This document shows positions 14,701 to 29,700 of a stretch of 64,000 bases of DNA, one piece after another. Each line of letters starts with the position of its first letter. Position 1 is the stretch's first letter. The notes under the pieces were generated by a model. It worked only from the letters and a program-made list of their open reading frames with translations. It made no database searches and was not told the origin of the DNA. The position numbers and the translations under genes are program-made. Origin of the DNA: Liolophura sinensis (lineage: Eukaryota > Mollusca > Polyplacophora > Chitonida > Chitonidae); contig NC_088295.1 of assembly GCF_032854445.1 (NCBI RefSeq), positions 37,993,385-38,057,384 on the forward strand. The letters are read 5' to 3'.

Positions 14701-17700
14701 GTGTTCTCATAAGAACATTTACATACATCTATTTCAGATGAATATAATTTTGATGAATGATTACTTAATCTTTAAGCCTTGAAATAGAAATATTTATTTA
14801 TTTGATTGGTGTTTTACGCCCTACTCAAGAATATTTCACTTATACGATGGCGGCCAGCATTATGGTGGGAAGAAACCGGGCAGAGCCCAGGGAAAACCCA
14901 CGAGCATCCGTAGGTTGCTGGTAGACCTTCCCACGTAAGGCCGGAGAGGAAGCCAGCATGATTGAAATAGAAATAGACAAAGAGATAACTGGCAGATACA
15001 ATAAATAAATAATTAAAGTAAGTCACTTAACAAAACTGACCTGAAACCTGTGTAAAATCCCACACTTAAAACCATGTGATGAGGATCTCGACTTTCATGT
15101 GTGTGTTAAAATTGATTGGTTATCAATTTGTGTTTAATTTTTATAGGATTTTAATAAACCTAGCAAAAATCTAAGTGTATATGTATTACCTATAGTAAAC
15201 CTTGGGTAACCATGAGACATTCTGTAAGTCCTAATTCCTGTTATGCTTTCATGGGTTAAACTGGGAGATGTTAAGATGTACGGATGTATTGAAGAATTAA
15301 TGTACAGAACACACTAGCTATTTAAAAATGGATGAATGTTCTTGAATCTGCTGCTGCATCTCTAATTAGAAAGTAATGCTGCCCTGATCCCAGAACGTAC
15401 AAGTCTCTGTATACACAAGTGAGGTACAGTGTGTTCAGCCAGATGAGCTATCAGGAGTTTGCATGTACTGTACAGGGAAATGTTGGTTCATGACATGGTA
15501 GTGAGTGAGAGACACTACACTGGAGGAAGTTAACCCTGGGGTTTGAGTGTAGTAGCACTTCAGTCTGTCTCTGGTTGTGACCCAACACAGCTTGGCTGCC
15601 AGCTGGTAGTAGCATTGACATGGCTACCAGAACTTCATGCAGACTGACAATTCGGACAGCGTTAAATAAAGTTATTCAAATTATACCACGTTTCCCGAGA
15701 AATATGAAAAAACAACTTTGGGTGTGATCACGTGTAAAATTTCATACTGAATTTAGAAAATGACACATTTCTTTCATTTTGTATGTTTATTATGTTGTGA
15801 TATATAATTTGTTGATGATGTTGTCATAAACCTATCAATTTATTTACCATTTTACCTGCTTGTATTAAGTTTGATATAACTGATTGCACATAATTACATG
15901 AACAAACCATAGGGATGACTTAGTGCAGTATTGAGAATTTGTTAGATTTTCATTTTCACCTGGAAACTCTTTGACTACGAATACATAAATTCTCCATACA
16001 TTCTCAGAAACACATGTTTGCCATACTGCATTACTGGACATAATAAGTCTAAAGATAATGTCTAATATAAACATAGCAAGGGGAAAAAATAATTAACAAT
16101 AGTCATAATATGTATTGCTGATACAAACATTTTTGAACCCAAACTAAAACTTGTGATAAATATGACATGCACTAACTCATCTAATAATATCCTATCCAAT
16201 TATTCTAAATGAACGGATTAAGGCCTTAAGGTTACACTCTTTCATTAACGTGTAGTGCATTAATTGTAAACATTTACTGTGTTTTCTGTACAGTGTTCTA
16301 CCCCCACAAGCCATTTAGCTGGCATTCTGCTACTTTTGAGTGCTTAACAGTGTAATTTAAGCCCAAAAGATAAGAGTTTTGTTTAGGGCTTTCTCTAGGT
16401 CTAAAGAAAAGCTTCTTCATCCTACACAGAACCTGATGTGTTTTCATTAGAAGTAAACAGCTCTATTTGTGTACTAATTTACCAGAGCCTATTGACACAG
16501 ATGTTTGCCCTGTAGAGTGATGCGAGGTATAGCTCTATGTAACATCAACCTCTCAGTCTTTGTTGCTATTCCATTTTGTGTAACCTACAGCCTGTGCATA
16601 TTTGCACTAAGTGCAAAAGTTTATATTATAGACGTTTGTGAATAGTTGGGATTGTCACCTCTGTTGATGTAGTATTATGATAATCTGATATGATTGAGTT
16701 TGGTCCTTTACTTCGTACTGAAGCACTTCATTATGTAGTTAATTCATTAGTTGGGCAAGAAGGCATGCTTACTAGCTATTTGGAGTACAGCGTAAAACAC
16801 CAATCAAATAAATAAATAAATAAATACTAGCCACTTGTTCTTGGATGAATTGCTGTGCTAATTATAGAAGAATTGTCAAACTATCCAGGCCAGTAATGAG
16901 TGTCTTTAAGTTACCATCTTATTATGCTAAGGAGGGAATAGAATATATGCAAGATAAAGGTTTCAGAGAAGACTTCTGCAACTTGTGTTCATTAAGTTAA
17001 GTTTTTTCATGTCTCATACGACAGTTTGTTCACCTGTTTGGTATATATATATATATGCAAATGTAATCTTGACAAAACACCTTTACACTGACATGCACAG
17101 GTTCACTGTAGTTTACACAATGAACCACAAAAAAATCAGTTTTGTGCAATATTAGTTTTGGTGTTTTGAGCGTGTTTTTTTTTTTTTTTTTTCTTTTTTT
17201 CTCAGATGGAACAAAACAGGTCACCATAATTCAGCTGTTAGACCTTAACTCATTAGCCAAGTTTTCCTGACCTAGTTAGCATCAATTTGCATTCAAGATC
17301 ATATTTACCTGTTGATGGATAAAGGCCTGTAGGTGGGTGTGTCGTGCACAGAGTTTCTACTACGCAGTAAAGAGTGGTTGTCGACTTCCTCTTTGGTCTC
17401 CCCGGCAGAGGGCTGTAGCTCTTCTGTGTTCCGTTTCTTTCGGCAACAGCACTGAAATATGGACACAGTAATGCATGTGACCAGCAAGACGACCACAGTG
17501 CTGCTGATGACCAGAATCATGGTAGATGTAGTCCTAGTTGGGTTTGTACCTTGTACATTTGATGCCTGAGCTAGGGCTTTTGCCACACCGTTGCTGTTTT
17601 GACCGGCTCCTTTGGCCTCGTAGGTGAAGCCTGAGTCAGATTTGGCAGGCTGGATCTTCAGCGCCCCTTGAACTGGCAGATTTTGTGAAAGAGAAGGCTG

Positions 17701-20700
17701 ATTCACTGCCGCCGGATCAGACAGGCTTTTAAGGAAATCTGTCCCCGTATGATGTAAGGGTAGGGGATGGGGGGTTTTCTGACGTGTGTCTGCTCTAGTA
17801 CCGGTAGGGCCTCTACCTGTAACGATGTGCCTTTCTTGCTCAAACGTGGAGATCTGCAGGTTTAAAGGCTGTGCCCTGTGACTAGAGACTTTGCTATTTA
17901 CAGTCAGCCTCCCCTTATAACCAGACTGAGAAACATGCTGGGTACCTTCAGGCGGGTTAAAGGCATTCTGCTCGCTGCTGTTTAAAATGTCAGAAATATT
18001 CCGACGTAAAAAATGTTCCACTGATAGAATTCTTGACTTAGAAAGTTCCATAGGTAAATGTTTGGGCTTGTGTGAAGGCTGCACATTCCAGCTATCTTTA
18101 GCATCATCCCTGCCACTTATATTGTAAGTGTACTTAAGTTTCACTGGGAAAGCCATCACAGTTTGTGATAGCACACAAACATACATTATTTGGGAAAACA
18201 TTTTGTGATCCTTTGATCTTATTGCACCTTCAGACTTTCTGTGCACAATAAAACTATTGCTTCCACTGGATTTCTAATCAGACGTAGATTTCAACACAGA
18301 TATTGCTTCTACACTTGTCACATGTACATATCACTCCATGTAACTCCCTTTACTATAAGTGGATGCTGCTTATTGTATGTTCCTAGGTGGCCGTGACACA
18401 GGCTTGCTGTCTGGTGCCTGCACATGCACGTGTGACTGATTTAATCAACACATGTAATTCAAATTAACAAGCTAGGAACCTAATGAAATATATTACAATT
18501 CAGAGCTAATAATAAAAGTCAGTCCTGAATGTCTACTTCAGAACTTTGATGTTATCTCTGTTATGTCTGTCAAAATCCAGCCATGAAAGAATTAACGTAT
18601 TAATCCATGTATCAGTTGTGAAAATATTTCCTGATGAACTGATAAAATGTCCAGGGGTTACTGGATTCCAGGTATGGATTGAATGAAGAAGAAACACACA
18701 CACACAGACATTGTGTTAAGATATATGCACATCAGGTCGTGAAAGAAACACTAAATATTCCAGGTGTAACTTGACACAGAAATGAACACACATGAAAGGC
18801 ACATGATCTCATCACAGGTGTTCCACTAGGTAAAGGTAGATCCTCACTGATGATGTTGATGTAGATTTCAGCTGTGTGGGTTTCCCACTACATGTATGAA
18901 AGCACAGCTGTGGTATAAACTGACCAGCTGTGTGAGAAATGTACATGTACGCGTATGCACATTACATACAGCAGACAGCCTGTGTATCCATGTAAACAGA
19001 CGTCTGGCCAGTACTTTGGGTGGTGAATCAGCTGCCAAGCCCAGCCTAGGATATGCTCTTCTCTTTCATCGTGTCGCTTTCCTCCTTCCGTCAAATGCCA
19101 ATCATGGTTTCCTGTATGGACATGTACATGTTAGCTACGCTTATGTGCCTCTTAGCCTAATTGGGCTCAGTCTGGAAGGATTTTTCTGTTGTATGAAATA
19201 AATAGTCTGCCTTCATCCAGATAACCTGCTGTACGCTTATGAGCCTGGTAAAATCCACATCCTCAGACTGGGTAACTCTCCCCTGTTGAACTCAGGGCCC
19301 CTTCAAGGATACTGTTTATCTCTGTGTCTCTGGCCCTACCCCATGCAGTGACCAGGTTCACAGCCCTCTGCTATCTGCAGCTAGCCACATGGCGCTTCTG
19401 GCCCACCATACATCATCATACCCACAGAAATGGACTGCACACCAACTGCATCTGGGGACAGAGAAAAAAAGTTGGAATGATAAATACATAAATATAGGAA
19501 TGGTAATATAAACAGTTTGTGGGCACTTAGGGTACTCACCCTTGATTTTTGTGGTTGATATCTCATTTGATGTCAAAAAAAAAAAAAAGTAAATGTACAC
19601 TTAGGGCTTTGTAAGTGCATGTACATGTTGGAGTTAGGGTATTTACATGTTGAAATTCCTGGCATTTGTAATTACTATGAATACTAGTTGCATGGCTTCC
19701 AAATGTGTATGGCCTTGTTTTAGTTGGTTTGGAAGTCAAGGCCTGATGGCACATTTAAAACAAAATGAAAAAATCAAATATGTGCTTATTTACTAAAATT
19801 ATTGAATTTTATTAATCATGATTCTTAGTTACCTTATTTCCTCAACCTTTTCGCATTCCAAAGAGCAACTTTAAGTGCAATTTACACACATACACATTAC
19901 AATAAACTACATTGGTTAACCAATTTCAAGGCTTCACATAGAAGTGAAATTTTACCATTCTACACAGAATAATGCCTTCAGAATATGCTTGAATAAACAC
20001 CTTGCAAACATGTGAAAAGGTTGAAGAATTGCAGTAAGAATTCTACTCTTAAGTCACAGTACGTAACCTTTTGTCCCCAGAAAAATGGTGTGGTTTACAC
20101 CTGAGTGCAAATTACAATTTATGTTAATTCTACCGTGTCACTTAAAGTGAACCTAAAGTCTGCAAGCCTGCCACTATATATACATAGAAAAAATGATTTA
20201 GGACACAGTTATGACAGAAAAATATGTAAAAAATTCTATAAAGTTTTGAAAGCCAAGAAGATGAAGTTCAGCATGGGGAATATGGCACTGATGGACAATT
20301 CCCTTGGAACTTGGCCAATCACTAGCACTGATAGCAGCATGTGATAATTAGCTGTCACATTATGTTCACTTATATTCACTTTTCTAGACTTCTGTATGTA
20401 TGCTTAACAGTGTTCCAATTAAGTTTGTAGTTTTGAGAATGTATATGTAGTTGTAATAAAGTTGTGCCTGTGAACAGTGCACTGTGGGTACTCTTGTACG
20501 GGATGTAAGTATCTCAGTAATGGATGAAATGTTCATAGCTTCACACAGACACGTTAGTCTGAAGGGTACTATTGACCTGCTCGTTAGGCAAAGTGTTAAT
20601 TGTTCTTCCGCTCATAGGTGCAGTACATGTTTTCCTGGTTTTGTACACATTTTCCGCCATACTTCCCCATCCCTTTGGCCTTTTAGCCATGAGGTCATAG

Positions 20701-23700
20701 GAATCTTTGCTTTAATCTTCACAAATGTACACATACATGTAAATGTATGGTAAGACCTTGTAATGTTTTAAAATACCTGGGTGGTGTACTATTATAATTA
20801 AAAAATTGTAAAGATATTTAATGATAAAACATTTGAAGGATGTCACCTTCATCACGGAAATATATTAATTTACAACTTTCCTGTGTAGTGAAACATACAA
20901 TTGTGTGTCAAGTGCTAAATTGAATATACATGTAATTTAATTTAGCTTTTTAGGGCAATTGGAAAACATCACGGTAAAAGCCAGTTAAATTAAAGCTTAA
21001 CATACAACACAGTTTATACTGGTACATATACTTCTACCTATCTGTTCAGTTTTGTGGTTGATTTTATGGTTTCTTGCCTCTCAGGTTGCGGATGATCATG
21101 GGTTTCCCCTGGGCTCTGCCCGGTTTCCACTCCATGATGCTGACCACTGATGCTGTCATATAAGTGAAATATTCTTGAGTATGGCGTAAAACACCAATCA
21201 GATAAATAAACAAATATGGTTTCTTGTTAGCTTGCAATGCAAAGATATATATGTGTATTATGGTTACCAACAATTTTTTTTTTAGTATTTACTTTATTAT
21301 TTACATGCATTCTTTTTCTTCTCTGTAATAAACTATGTCTATTTATACATGGTCATTTGTGATTGTTTCAATATGTCTGTGACTGCATGGAATTTATGGA
21401 GACTTGGATGTTGCATGTACAATTATTTCTGTCATGATTGAATAATGACAAGTTATCATGAAGCGACACGTTTTGTTAAACAGATTTTTTTATGACAAGA
21501 AGATCATTGAAACAATGCTTGTACTGTCAAGACAGTGCATCATTATCATATGTAATAAGTCATCTTCAGATAACAGCGCATAGTGTGGCATATAATATGG
21601 TAATAGGCCTTTCTGGAAAGATTGGATGACCTCCATTGACAGCATAGTTATGAAGTGGGTACAAGTCCTGTAGAATTGTTTCGCTGTGCTTAAATATTTT
21701 ATCAGATGTGTACTTTTTATTCTGCGTAATAGTGTCCCCCATGGTGTGAGAAAGCAGGTGCATGCGCACTTGTACATATACCGGTGTGTTAAGAAACGTG
21801 TACGCAAAGATGTATATCTCTTCAGTTTATCTTATCACAATATGTTAATAGAAAAGGGCTCACCCCAAATCGGCCACAGCGTTAAATTGAGAAGTTGATC
21901 ATTTACATCAGAAGATCGATGATCTGAAAGTCAGTCGGGTGGAAAAGATGGGAAGATACTGTGTGTATTATAAGGGTACAAGTGTATCCACCCTCCATGT
22001 ATTACAAGTCCATTCATGTATTAAAGGCAGTACCTGGGGATAGTAGAGTTCTTGGTATGGCTTAGTCATCCGTTACAAACGTTAATTCATATTTGAAAGT
22101 AAAATATGAGTCATCATCAAGAAAAATCAGTTTGACTCAGAATGTATCGAGATAAAAGACATAACATAACGTAACATAACAAGCTGAGCTGACACCATGT
22201 ACATGTAATGTATATCATCTAACCCACAAGCAGGATGTCCCTGCAAGATTTGTGTACTTTCTGACTGATAAAGCTGAGAAATCAGGTACGAACTGGATCT
22301 GGCAGGAGACTACTCAGCCATGGATTTAAGTACACACGATTGTATGGAGTTACAAAGGAACAAGGAAACAGTGAAATGAGGACAACTGAGCAGAATGGCT
22401 AAAAGATCAATACTTTGCAACAGAAACTAATGTGTGTTTATTAAGTACATAGATAACAGGCCTGTTTGTATATACATGTCTGTATTTGTCAGTTTGTGTC
22501 ATTATTTGAGAACAACAAGACTAATGACTGAGGAGAGATCAGGGATTATCACTACAGCCAGCAATATTGGCCCTGGGATACTATTAGTTACATAGTCACT
22601 CAGTGATAGGATGCGCTAATGTATGGTGTCAATAATCCTCCAATTTAATAAATATTAAATGTACACCATAGGCTTAGGTTATATGTAAAGTTATATTGTC
22701 CTCTTAATATTAAAGATGAGCTGCAAAGCTTTCAATTTCCCAAAAAAATGTACAGTAATATTATTGAAGTTTTCTTATTGTGCGATTGTTTTCAGTGTAA
22801 ATATTTACAGTTGTCCAGTGAAAAGTTGTATGGAAAACATCCACCACTTATCTCTCTTGGTTCCTAAAATGCTTTGACTTTCTCGTGGTGCACCATTTAT
22901 GTTTAAAATTATTACTTTTCAGTTAATGTCAGACTCGTACCTGTGCTATTTATAGTGTTAAAAGGATTTTAATGTTTAAAAAATTTATCATGCAACCTTT
23001 TTTTATAAATTTTAACGTCTTTATTTTCAAGTTTGAATGATAACGGCATGTACAGGCGAGGTTGGTATGAAAGGTAATTATTTGGGCTCTTATAAACTAG
23101 TGGCCAAAATTTAATTGGATCTGCACTTGTTGATGTTTTTGCCAAAAAATCTCTAGTATAGCCTATTTGTAAAATAAAGAGTTGTTCCTGTGTCTCATGT
23201 ACATCAGGCTTGTAGTTGGTACCCACTGAGCCCCACTTGTATTTGGTGCCCTTTTGTGGCATCTTGACAGTGTTTGAGAGGTGGTAATAGATGATGATGA
23301 TGATGACTGTGATGACCTTCTGTTTGAAAGTACCCTACTCTCTCTCTCTCTGGGCATCTTGTGTGTGAGTTGCAGTGTTGGGCTTGGTGACCATGTTTAT
23401 TCTATCTACTATCACTCTAGCACGCTCCCAGTTTTCTGTCTCTTACCATAACCATCCGTCTTCTGAAACTTTTTAACTAGTAGTCAGCCTTTAAACTTGA
23501 CTTATTGAAAATATTTGGGTCTGTAAAAGATCTGTGTATCTGTATAATACTTTTCATGAATATTGTAGAGTTTTAACACAGAAAATGCAATTTCGTGTAC
23601 AACCTGAAGTTGTTTCATCATGCTGATTTCTTTATGAAAGATTGAATTACTGTGTAGTAACTTAGGATCCATCTGCCATCATTAGGATGTCAAAACTTCT

Positions 23701-26700
23701 TCTTCAAAAACATAGATAAACAGGGTATAAACAAAGATAAACTCAGCTATAAACAACTCTGGGCAGTATTATGACATTACCATTTATGCCATTTTGGACT
23801 TGAGGGATGGTAAGCTTTCAGGTGTAAACAGATTGTGTGTAATGTCTATAAGTGTTTCTAACATACAAAGATTTGACTGTATCAGTGGGTTAAAAATAGC
23901 CAGCGGTCTGCCTCTGTGGATTGATGGCTTGTTTGGAGGTGGTAGAGGATGGTTTTGTTTTTTGTTTATCTCACTTGTTATAGTTCTCAAAGGTTAGGTC
24001 TAATTTGTAAATATTGATAACAATTTGGACGAAAGTAAAGCAATTCACAAATGTTGAATTAATGCTGGCTCTAGATCTAGTAACCAGAACTACGACAAAA
24101 TTTGGATCTTGAACGAGGAAATTAAACAGTGTTATGCTAGAGATACATCTCACATTACTACAAAGGCTGTCACAAAATGTTCTTCTCGATGTTTGCAAAC
24201 CTTTTAGGAATATAAATATGTAGATTTACACCTGAATCAACACATTTGAAGGGATATATATAACTCTGCATGCTCTTTATGTTTAACTGTTAAAGATTAG
24301 ATAGTGAAGTTGATCACACTCCATTGCTGGTCATTGCCAGTGGATCAAATGTTCTGCTGTTGTTAAGATTTTATCAAATATCAGCCGTGCATACATGCAT
24401 ATCATGTGCCTGAACGCTGTAATATCCCTAAATATTGTCAATTCCTTAGTTTTTTGTATTATACGGAACAGATATATATATATATATATATATATAAGTA
24501 TTGCATCAAATTGTAATTTATGGTAGATGTAAGCACAGTTAATAATGCGTTCATAGTTCTTTTCTGCAGTTTTTATTTTATAAATCAGACCAGTAGCCAT
24601 TATTGTTTACCTTTCAATATGCATCCAGGTAAAGGAGTGGTTTTGTCCATGGGGAGAAATGTGAAATCTGATAGTACAGAGGTTACATGTCACTGGTACA
24701 TGTATGATAGCATTGGCCATGGAACACAAAATTTGTGTCTTTTCAGGTCATCCCTGAATATCATTCTGCTCAACAAGCATGATTTATTTGATTTCCTGCT
24801 GATATGCACGTACTTTATGTGAAAAACTACCATAGGTCTTATCTAGCTTTGTTGATTGTTTTCTGTTCATGTAAAACTGTCAGTTTCTAGATAGTTTTAT
24901 GTATCTCAGTAATTTGACTTTGGAGATAACTGGAATAACTGTATTAAGTATTTGGTCTTTCAGGAGGAAGTGGGCTGTTTTAGTCAAGGAGCATGTTAAA
25001 CATTGAAAAAAATTGGTGCTCACATTACCTGTAAAATCATGTAAGCTCCCTCGGTAAATATCAATAAAGATACAGATCGCTGTTCCAGTATTCAGTTCTA
25101 CTGGTATGAACGTAAAGATTGTACCTGTAAATTGTACTCCTCTGGGAACTCTGAACAACCAAGAAGAACATTTGGGCTGTCTGCTGTTCCAGGTGTGAAT
25201 GATGGGACTCATGAAACAAACATTTACATACATGAAATGTGTCAGTGGGCAATTCTAGGGTTAAGACATTGAAATAGATTATGGTTGTAAATAGCCATCT
25301 GTCACCCAGAGTCAGCAGCGCAGCATTGATCTCACTCTGACAGTTTTGACAAGAGTGTATTCCTAAGAAAGCGGTAAGATGTCCTTAATAATGGATTATT
25401 TTGAAATATTTCGTCAATACAGTGACTAGCAATGAGTCATTGCTCACCTGGCTATGCCTGAGTGAAGTTTTTGGGATGGGAGCAGTGTAGAGGCCCAACC
25501 GTATTTACTCTGAAGGCGGGTATGGGGTTTAATAGATTTATAATGTTATTTCTTACATCAAGTGCTCCCTCAAAACGAAAGTGTTTCCTGTGTGTTAATT
25601 TGTGTAGTGATGTTTTGTTTGTTCGCTGTTGCCCATCAGTCACCTGAAGATTTATTAGATATTTTTTCTAATCTGTAAATTTCCTGTACATGAGCCTTGG
25701 TTTTGGTACAGGTAATCATAAAAGGTATCTTATCAGGTGAAAAAAGCCACATTATAGCTGTTGACAGCCACTTCTGACTGGATCATTCTTAAGTTAGCTA
25801 TTTGAAAAAGTTTGTGACAAGCATTGAATCTTAGATTTTAGGGGCTGGCTTTAAATGGCTGATTTTTACTGTTGAAAATGAGGAAGTGTTTGCACAATAT
25901 CTCCAAGATTAGGTGCTGATATAGTCGTTTCCTTGAGCTAAGCTGATCATTTGTAATTCTGATAATGAGTAAGCTACACGGTCACCATTTGTTAGAGAAA
26001 GTATCTTGTGTGTCCTGTTGAACCTCTCAGTACATGCAGTTGCGTATAAATGTAGAATTCAGATTTCGAATGTCTTTACATTGTTATACCTCGTACAGAA
26101 CAACTACATTAATGATGTATCATGGAGGTTTGAAGAAAGGGGGAAAAAGCCAAATATTCTGCCCAGGCAAATTTTGTTTAGAAATGTTCTTCTTCATGCT
26201 CTTAGTCATGGATTGGAATAATGCTTGTACGTTCAAGTTACTGCCTGTGTACACTGCTAAGTAATTTTTTTATCTCTCTCTGAATGATGTTGAATAAATT
26301 TAGATATGATGCAAGCTTGCATATCTAATGTGTATATCTTGAATTCTTCACACATCTGTAAACACTTTGAAACTAGGACCAGCTGCATTGAGATATTTAT
26401 GTAAATTGATATAAATCAGTGTTCAAAGTGTATTGATAGTTATCCTGAATGTATTGCACGATGGTACGTTCTTTGAAAACTCTGATCTTTGCTGGGATTG
26501 CTAAGTTATATGTATCTTGACAGGTGATGGTACCCATAGATTACATGTGGCTCAGAACATTCATTTGTCTGACCTTATTCCTTGTGGGGTGCGGGTATTT
26601 CTTGTACATGAGGAGAAATATTTAACATGATGATACAAAAACATCCTTGATTATTCTCATTAGGCCCCATCCCCCCCCCCCCCAACTCTCCCCTTCGCTT

Positions 26701-29700
26701 ATTTGCCTCCACTTTTCTGTGTTTTGAGCGACAGTTAATAGTCCGCATAGAGCAGTTATTATATACTTACACAGATTATTGTTCTTCTTCCCATGTGCTA
26801 CTGTGTACATGTATGCTGATGGTTTACATGTAACATGTTGATGTTTTCACTGTTGGTCAAAAATAGGGTTGTCACAAAAGTGGATTATTTTGAAAACTGT
26901 CAGCTCTTTTTGAATGATTTAGAAGTATTGGAGGTCATGTGTCTTCAATTAAATAATTATTTTACCCTTGTTCTTTTCTTGCAACCTTTAACATTATGGA
27001 AAATTTGAATATTAATGGTTCAACTTCTGGAGACTAAACCCTTACCGCCAGATCAAGGTTTTCCAAGAACTTACCCTAAATTTTTACTAGCCATCCCTGA
27101 ATAGGTTTAGGCACTGAAGGCACGCCCACCATATAAGTCCATGTATGGGAATGAAAAAGTGGCTGGGCCTAGCTGTCCCAGGTAGATCTGTCAATATTGT
27201 GCATGTGACAGCATGTGTATGAGGGGCATAGTGGATATTTTCATGGACTACCTATGGACTTTGTACCTGACAGAAAGGCACATACTATAGCTCTTTCACC
27301 CAAGATTCCAAAAAGAAGGTATTGTGATGTATATATTAAATTTAAATGAACAGAAAGTATACATAGCCCGGATCTACAATGACTGGCCATGGCCGAAGTG
27401 GTTAGCATGCCAGGGTGGTGCATTGACCCAGGAGCCTCTCACCATTGCAGTTGCTGTTTCAAGTCCAGCTCTTGCTGGCTTCCTCTTCGGCCGTACATGG
27501 AAAAATGTGTCAGCAATGTGTGGATGGTTTTGGGTTTCCCCCAGGCTTTGCCCGGTTTCCTCCCATGTTCTTGAGTATGGCATAAAACACCAATCAAATA
27601 AATGAATAAATAAACTGACTTGCTTGATGCCTTCAGAGAATTTATAATGATGGGTGAGTTCAGAGAAAAAAAAGTTTATACATGTACATTTAGTTTGGTT
27701 TGACTGAATAGATGAAGAGAAACAACTGTATTGTTATGCTCGTAGTATAACTTACCATAATTCTTCAACCTTTTTCGGATAAGAAAGAACAACTTTTAGT
27801 GCACTTTATGCAAACTTTTGACTTGATTTTCAGGATAAAAATATACATTGGTTGAATTGGCCAGTATAAGGGCTTCACAAAAAGTATAATTTTATCAGTG
27901 AACACAGAAAAGTGTCTTGGGAATATACCTGAATAAACAACTTGTAAACTTGCAAAAAGGTTGAAGAATTACAGTACAGATGACTGGCCTATTGCATATA
28001 GGTATACATGTAGCTTATTCCTTACATGTACACACATGCTTGTTTGAAATTGCACATTTAGGTCTAGCTTGCAATCATAGATAATTGTCATTAACTTTCA
28101 TACGAAGAATCTCTACTCTGTTATATAAACTATCAAGAACGAAATTGACTGCAGCCAACAAGTATTTAAAAAGAACATAATGAAAACCCTTTGAAGTGCA
28201 CTCAAGCAGTTCAGAGTTGTAGCTGAATTACAAAGACTTGTGTGTGTGCTTAGTGTATGAATACAGTATACACAAGCTATTAAGTAAGTGTGCAGACTGA
28301 GCTAGCTACACATCTATCAGTGCAGATAGTTTGAGGTTTAGAAACACATACATGAACTTGCCGTTGGCAGTGTAACATAAGGTGTTTTTTGTTCTGGTTT
28401 TCTTGGCATGAAATCGGCCAGAGTATATGTTGTAAAATTCAAATAAATTCAACAAAATCTTTTGATCTCCAACATCGGATTTGTTTTGGGAAATAGTAAA
28501 AAATGTAGAAGAAAATAGTGTAAATGTGTGTATATGTATGTCCCTTTAGATATTAGCCTTTATAACCTGTAGCAATTTGGAGTTATCTGTTATTAGCTTA
28601 TTAAACACAAGATATCTTTTTTAGTTAGGGTAGGTATACACATAGACTGTCTCACCAAGCTCACCATGTAATACCTGCTCAGGTGTGGAACAAAGCCATA
28701 CTGTCAGATGTACAGGGTATGTTTAACAAAGAAATCAGTGAGACATGACAGAATCATGGAGCTTGCATGAGCACATGCATGTAGCCTCCACTGATTCTGG
28801 TGTCCTGCTAACACGGTCAACAAAACAGGCTTACCTGGCCTGGCAGTGTTAAGAGTCGTCGTTCACTTGGCTTGAGAGTTAGAGTAGGTGTTTTTCGGTC
28901 CTCGCAGGTAGAAATCCAAGTACACATGTGAGACAGGAAAGTATACAAGGACTGAACAGCTATCAGCAGACTTCAAAAACTCTGAACCAGACATTGACAG
29001 GTGTCTGCACAACAGGTTTCTGTCCGTGTTCAGTGTTCATGATGAACAGTCCTGGCGCATCATCTGTGCTATTTTCAGGCTGACCCAGTTTTAGCCTGAG
29101 CTGCACAGGGCTGGGTGGTTGACTGAGAACCCCATGTGGCCCCGCATGTGAGGGCACATACTTGTTAAAAGCCTGGGTTGATCTGCCCCTGTATCGCTGT
29201 CCCTTCACCTGTCCAAAATCCTTCTATACCGTTCCCTGTGTACAAGGAAGGGGGATTATTTAACAAACAATTCAGCTAATATTACCATTAGCTATAGCTT
29301 TCTCTTTTTAAGTATATGCACCTGAGTTAATGGATACCCTTGCCTATTTGTCTGTATAGCCTCCTTATGCAATGCTTGGTTCAGTATAATTAACTCCATG
29401 CAGGTTTGACTTGGAACGTTACCTGAATTGCATAAAACGCTTAACCTTAACCGCCCCCCCCCCCCATCCTTCTCAAGAGCAACAATCTGCTGAGTAATTC
29501 AACATTGAATATAAATCCTCACACCTTACAGGTCAATAAGTGCACAGTCCCTTTCACTGAGCAGTATCTGGAGAGCTTTTCCTGTTCTAGTGAGGACACA
29601 CTACTAAGCCTATAGTAATCCCCACCTACAGCCATCCAAATACTTCAGTTAAAAACTATTGGACAGAATTCAAATTGTTTGGCAGTGAATTTTTAAATGA

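Noticed and set aside
18202-18246. Longer N-terminus of the nested protein starting MHRKSEG
   Set aside because: That start is a GTG next to an acceptor (CACAG at 18239-18243). The ATG at 18201 gives a proper signal peptide.
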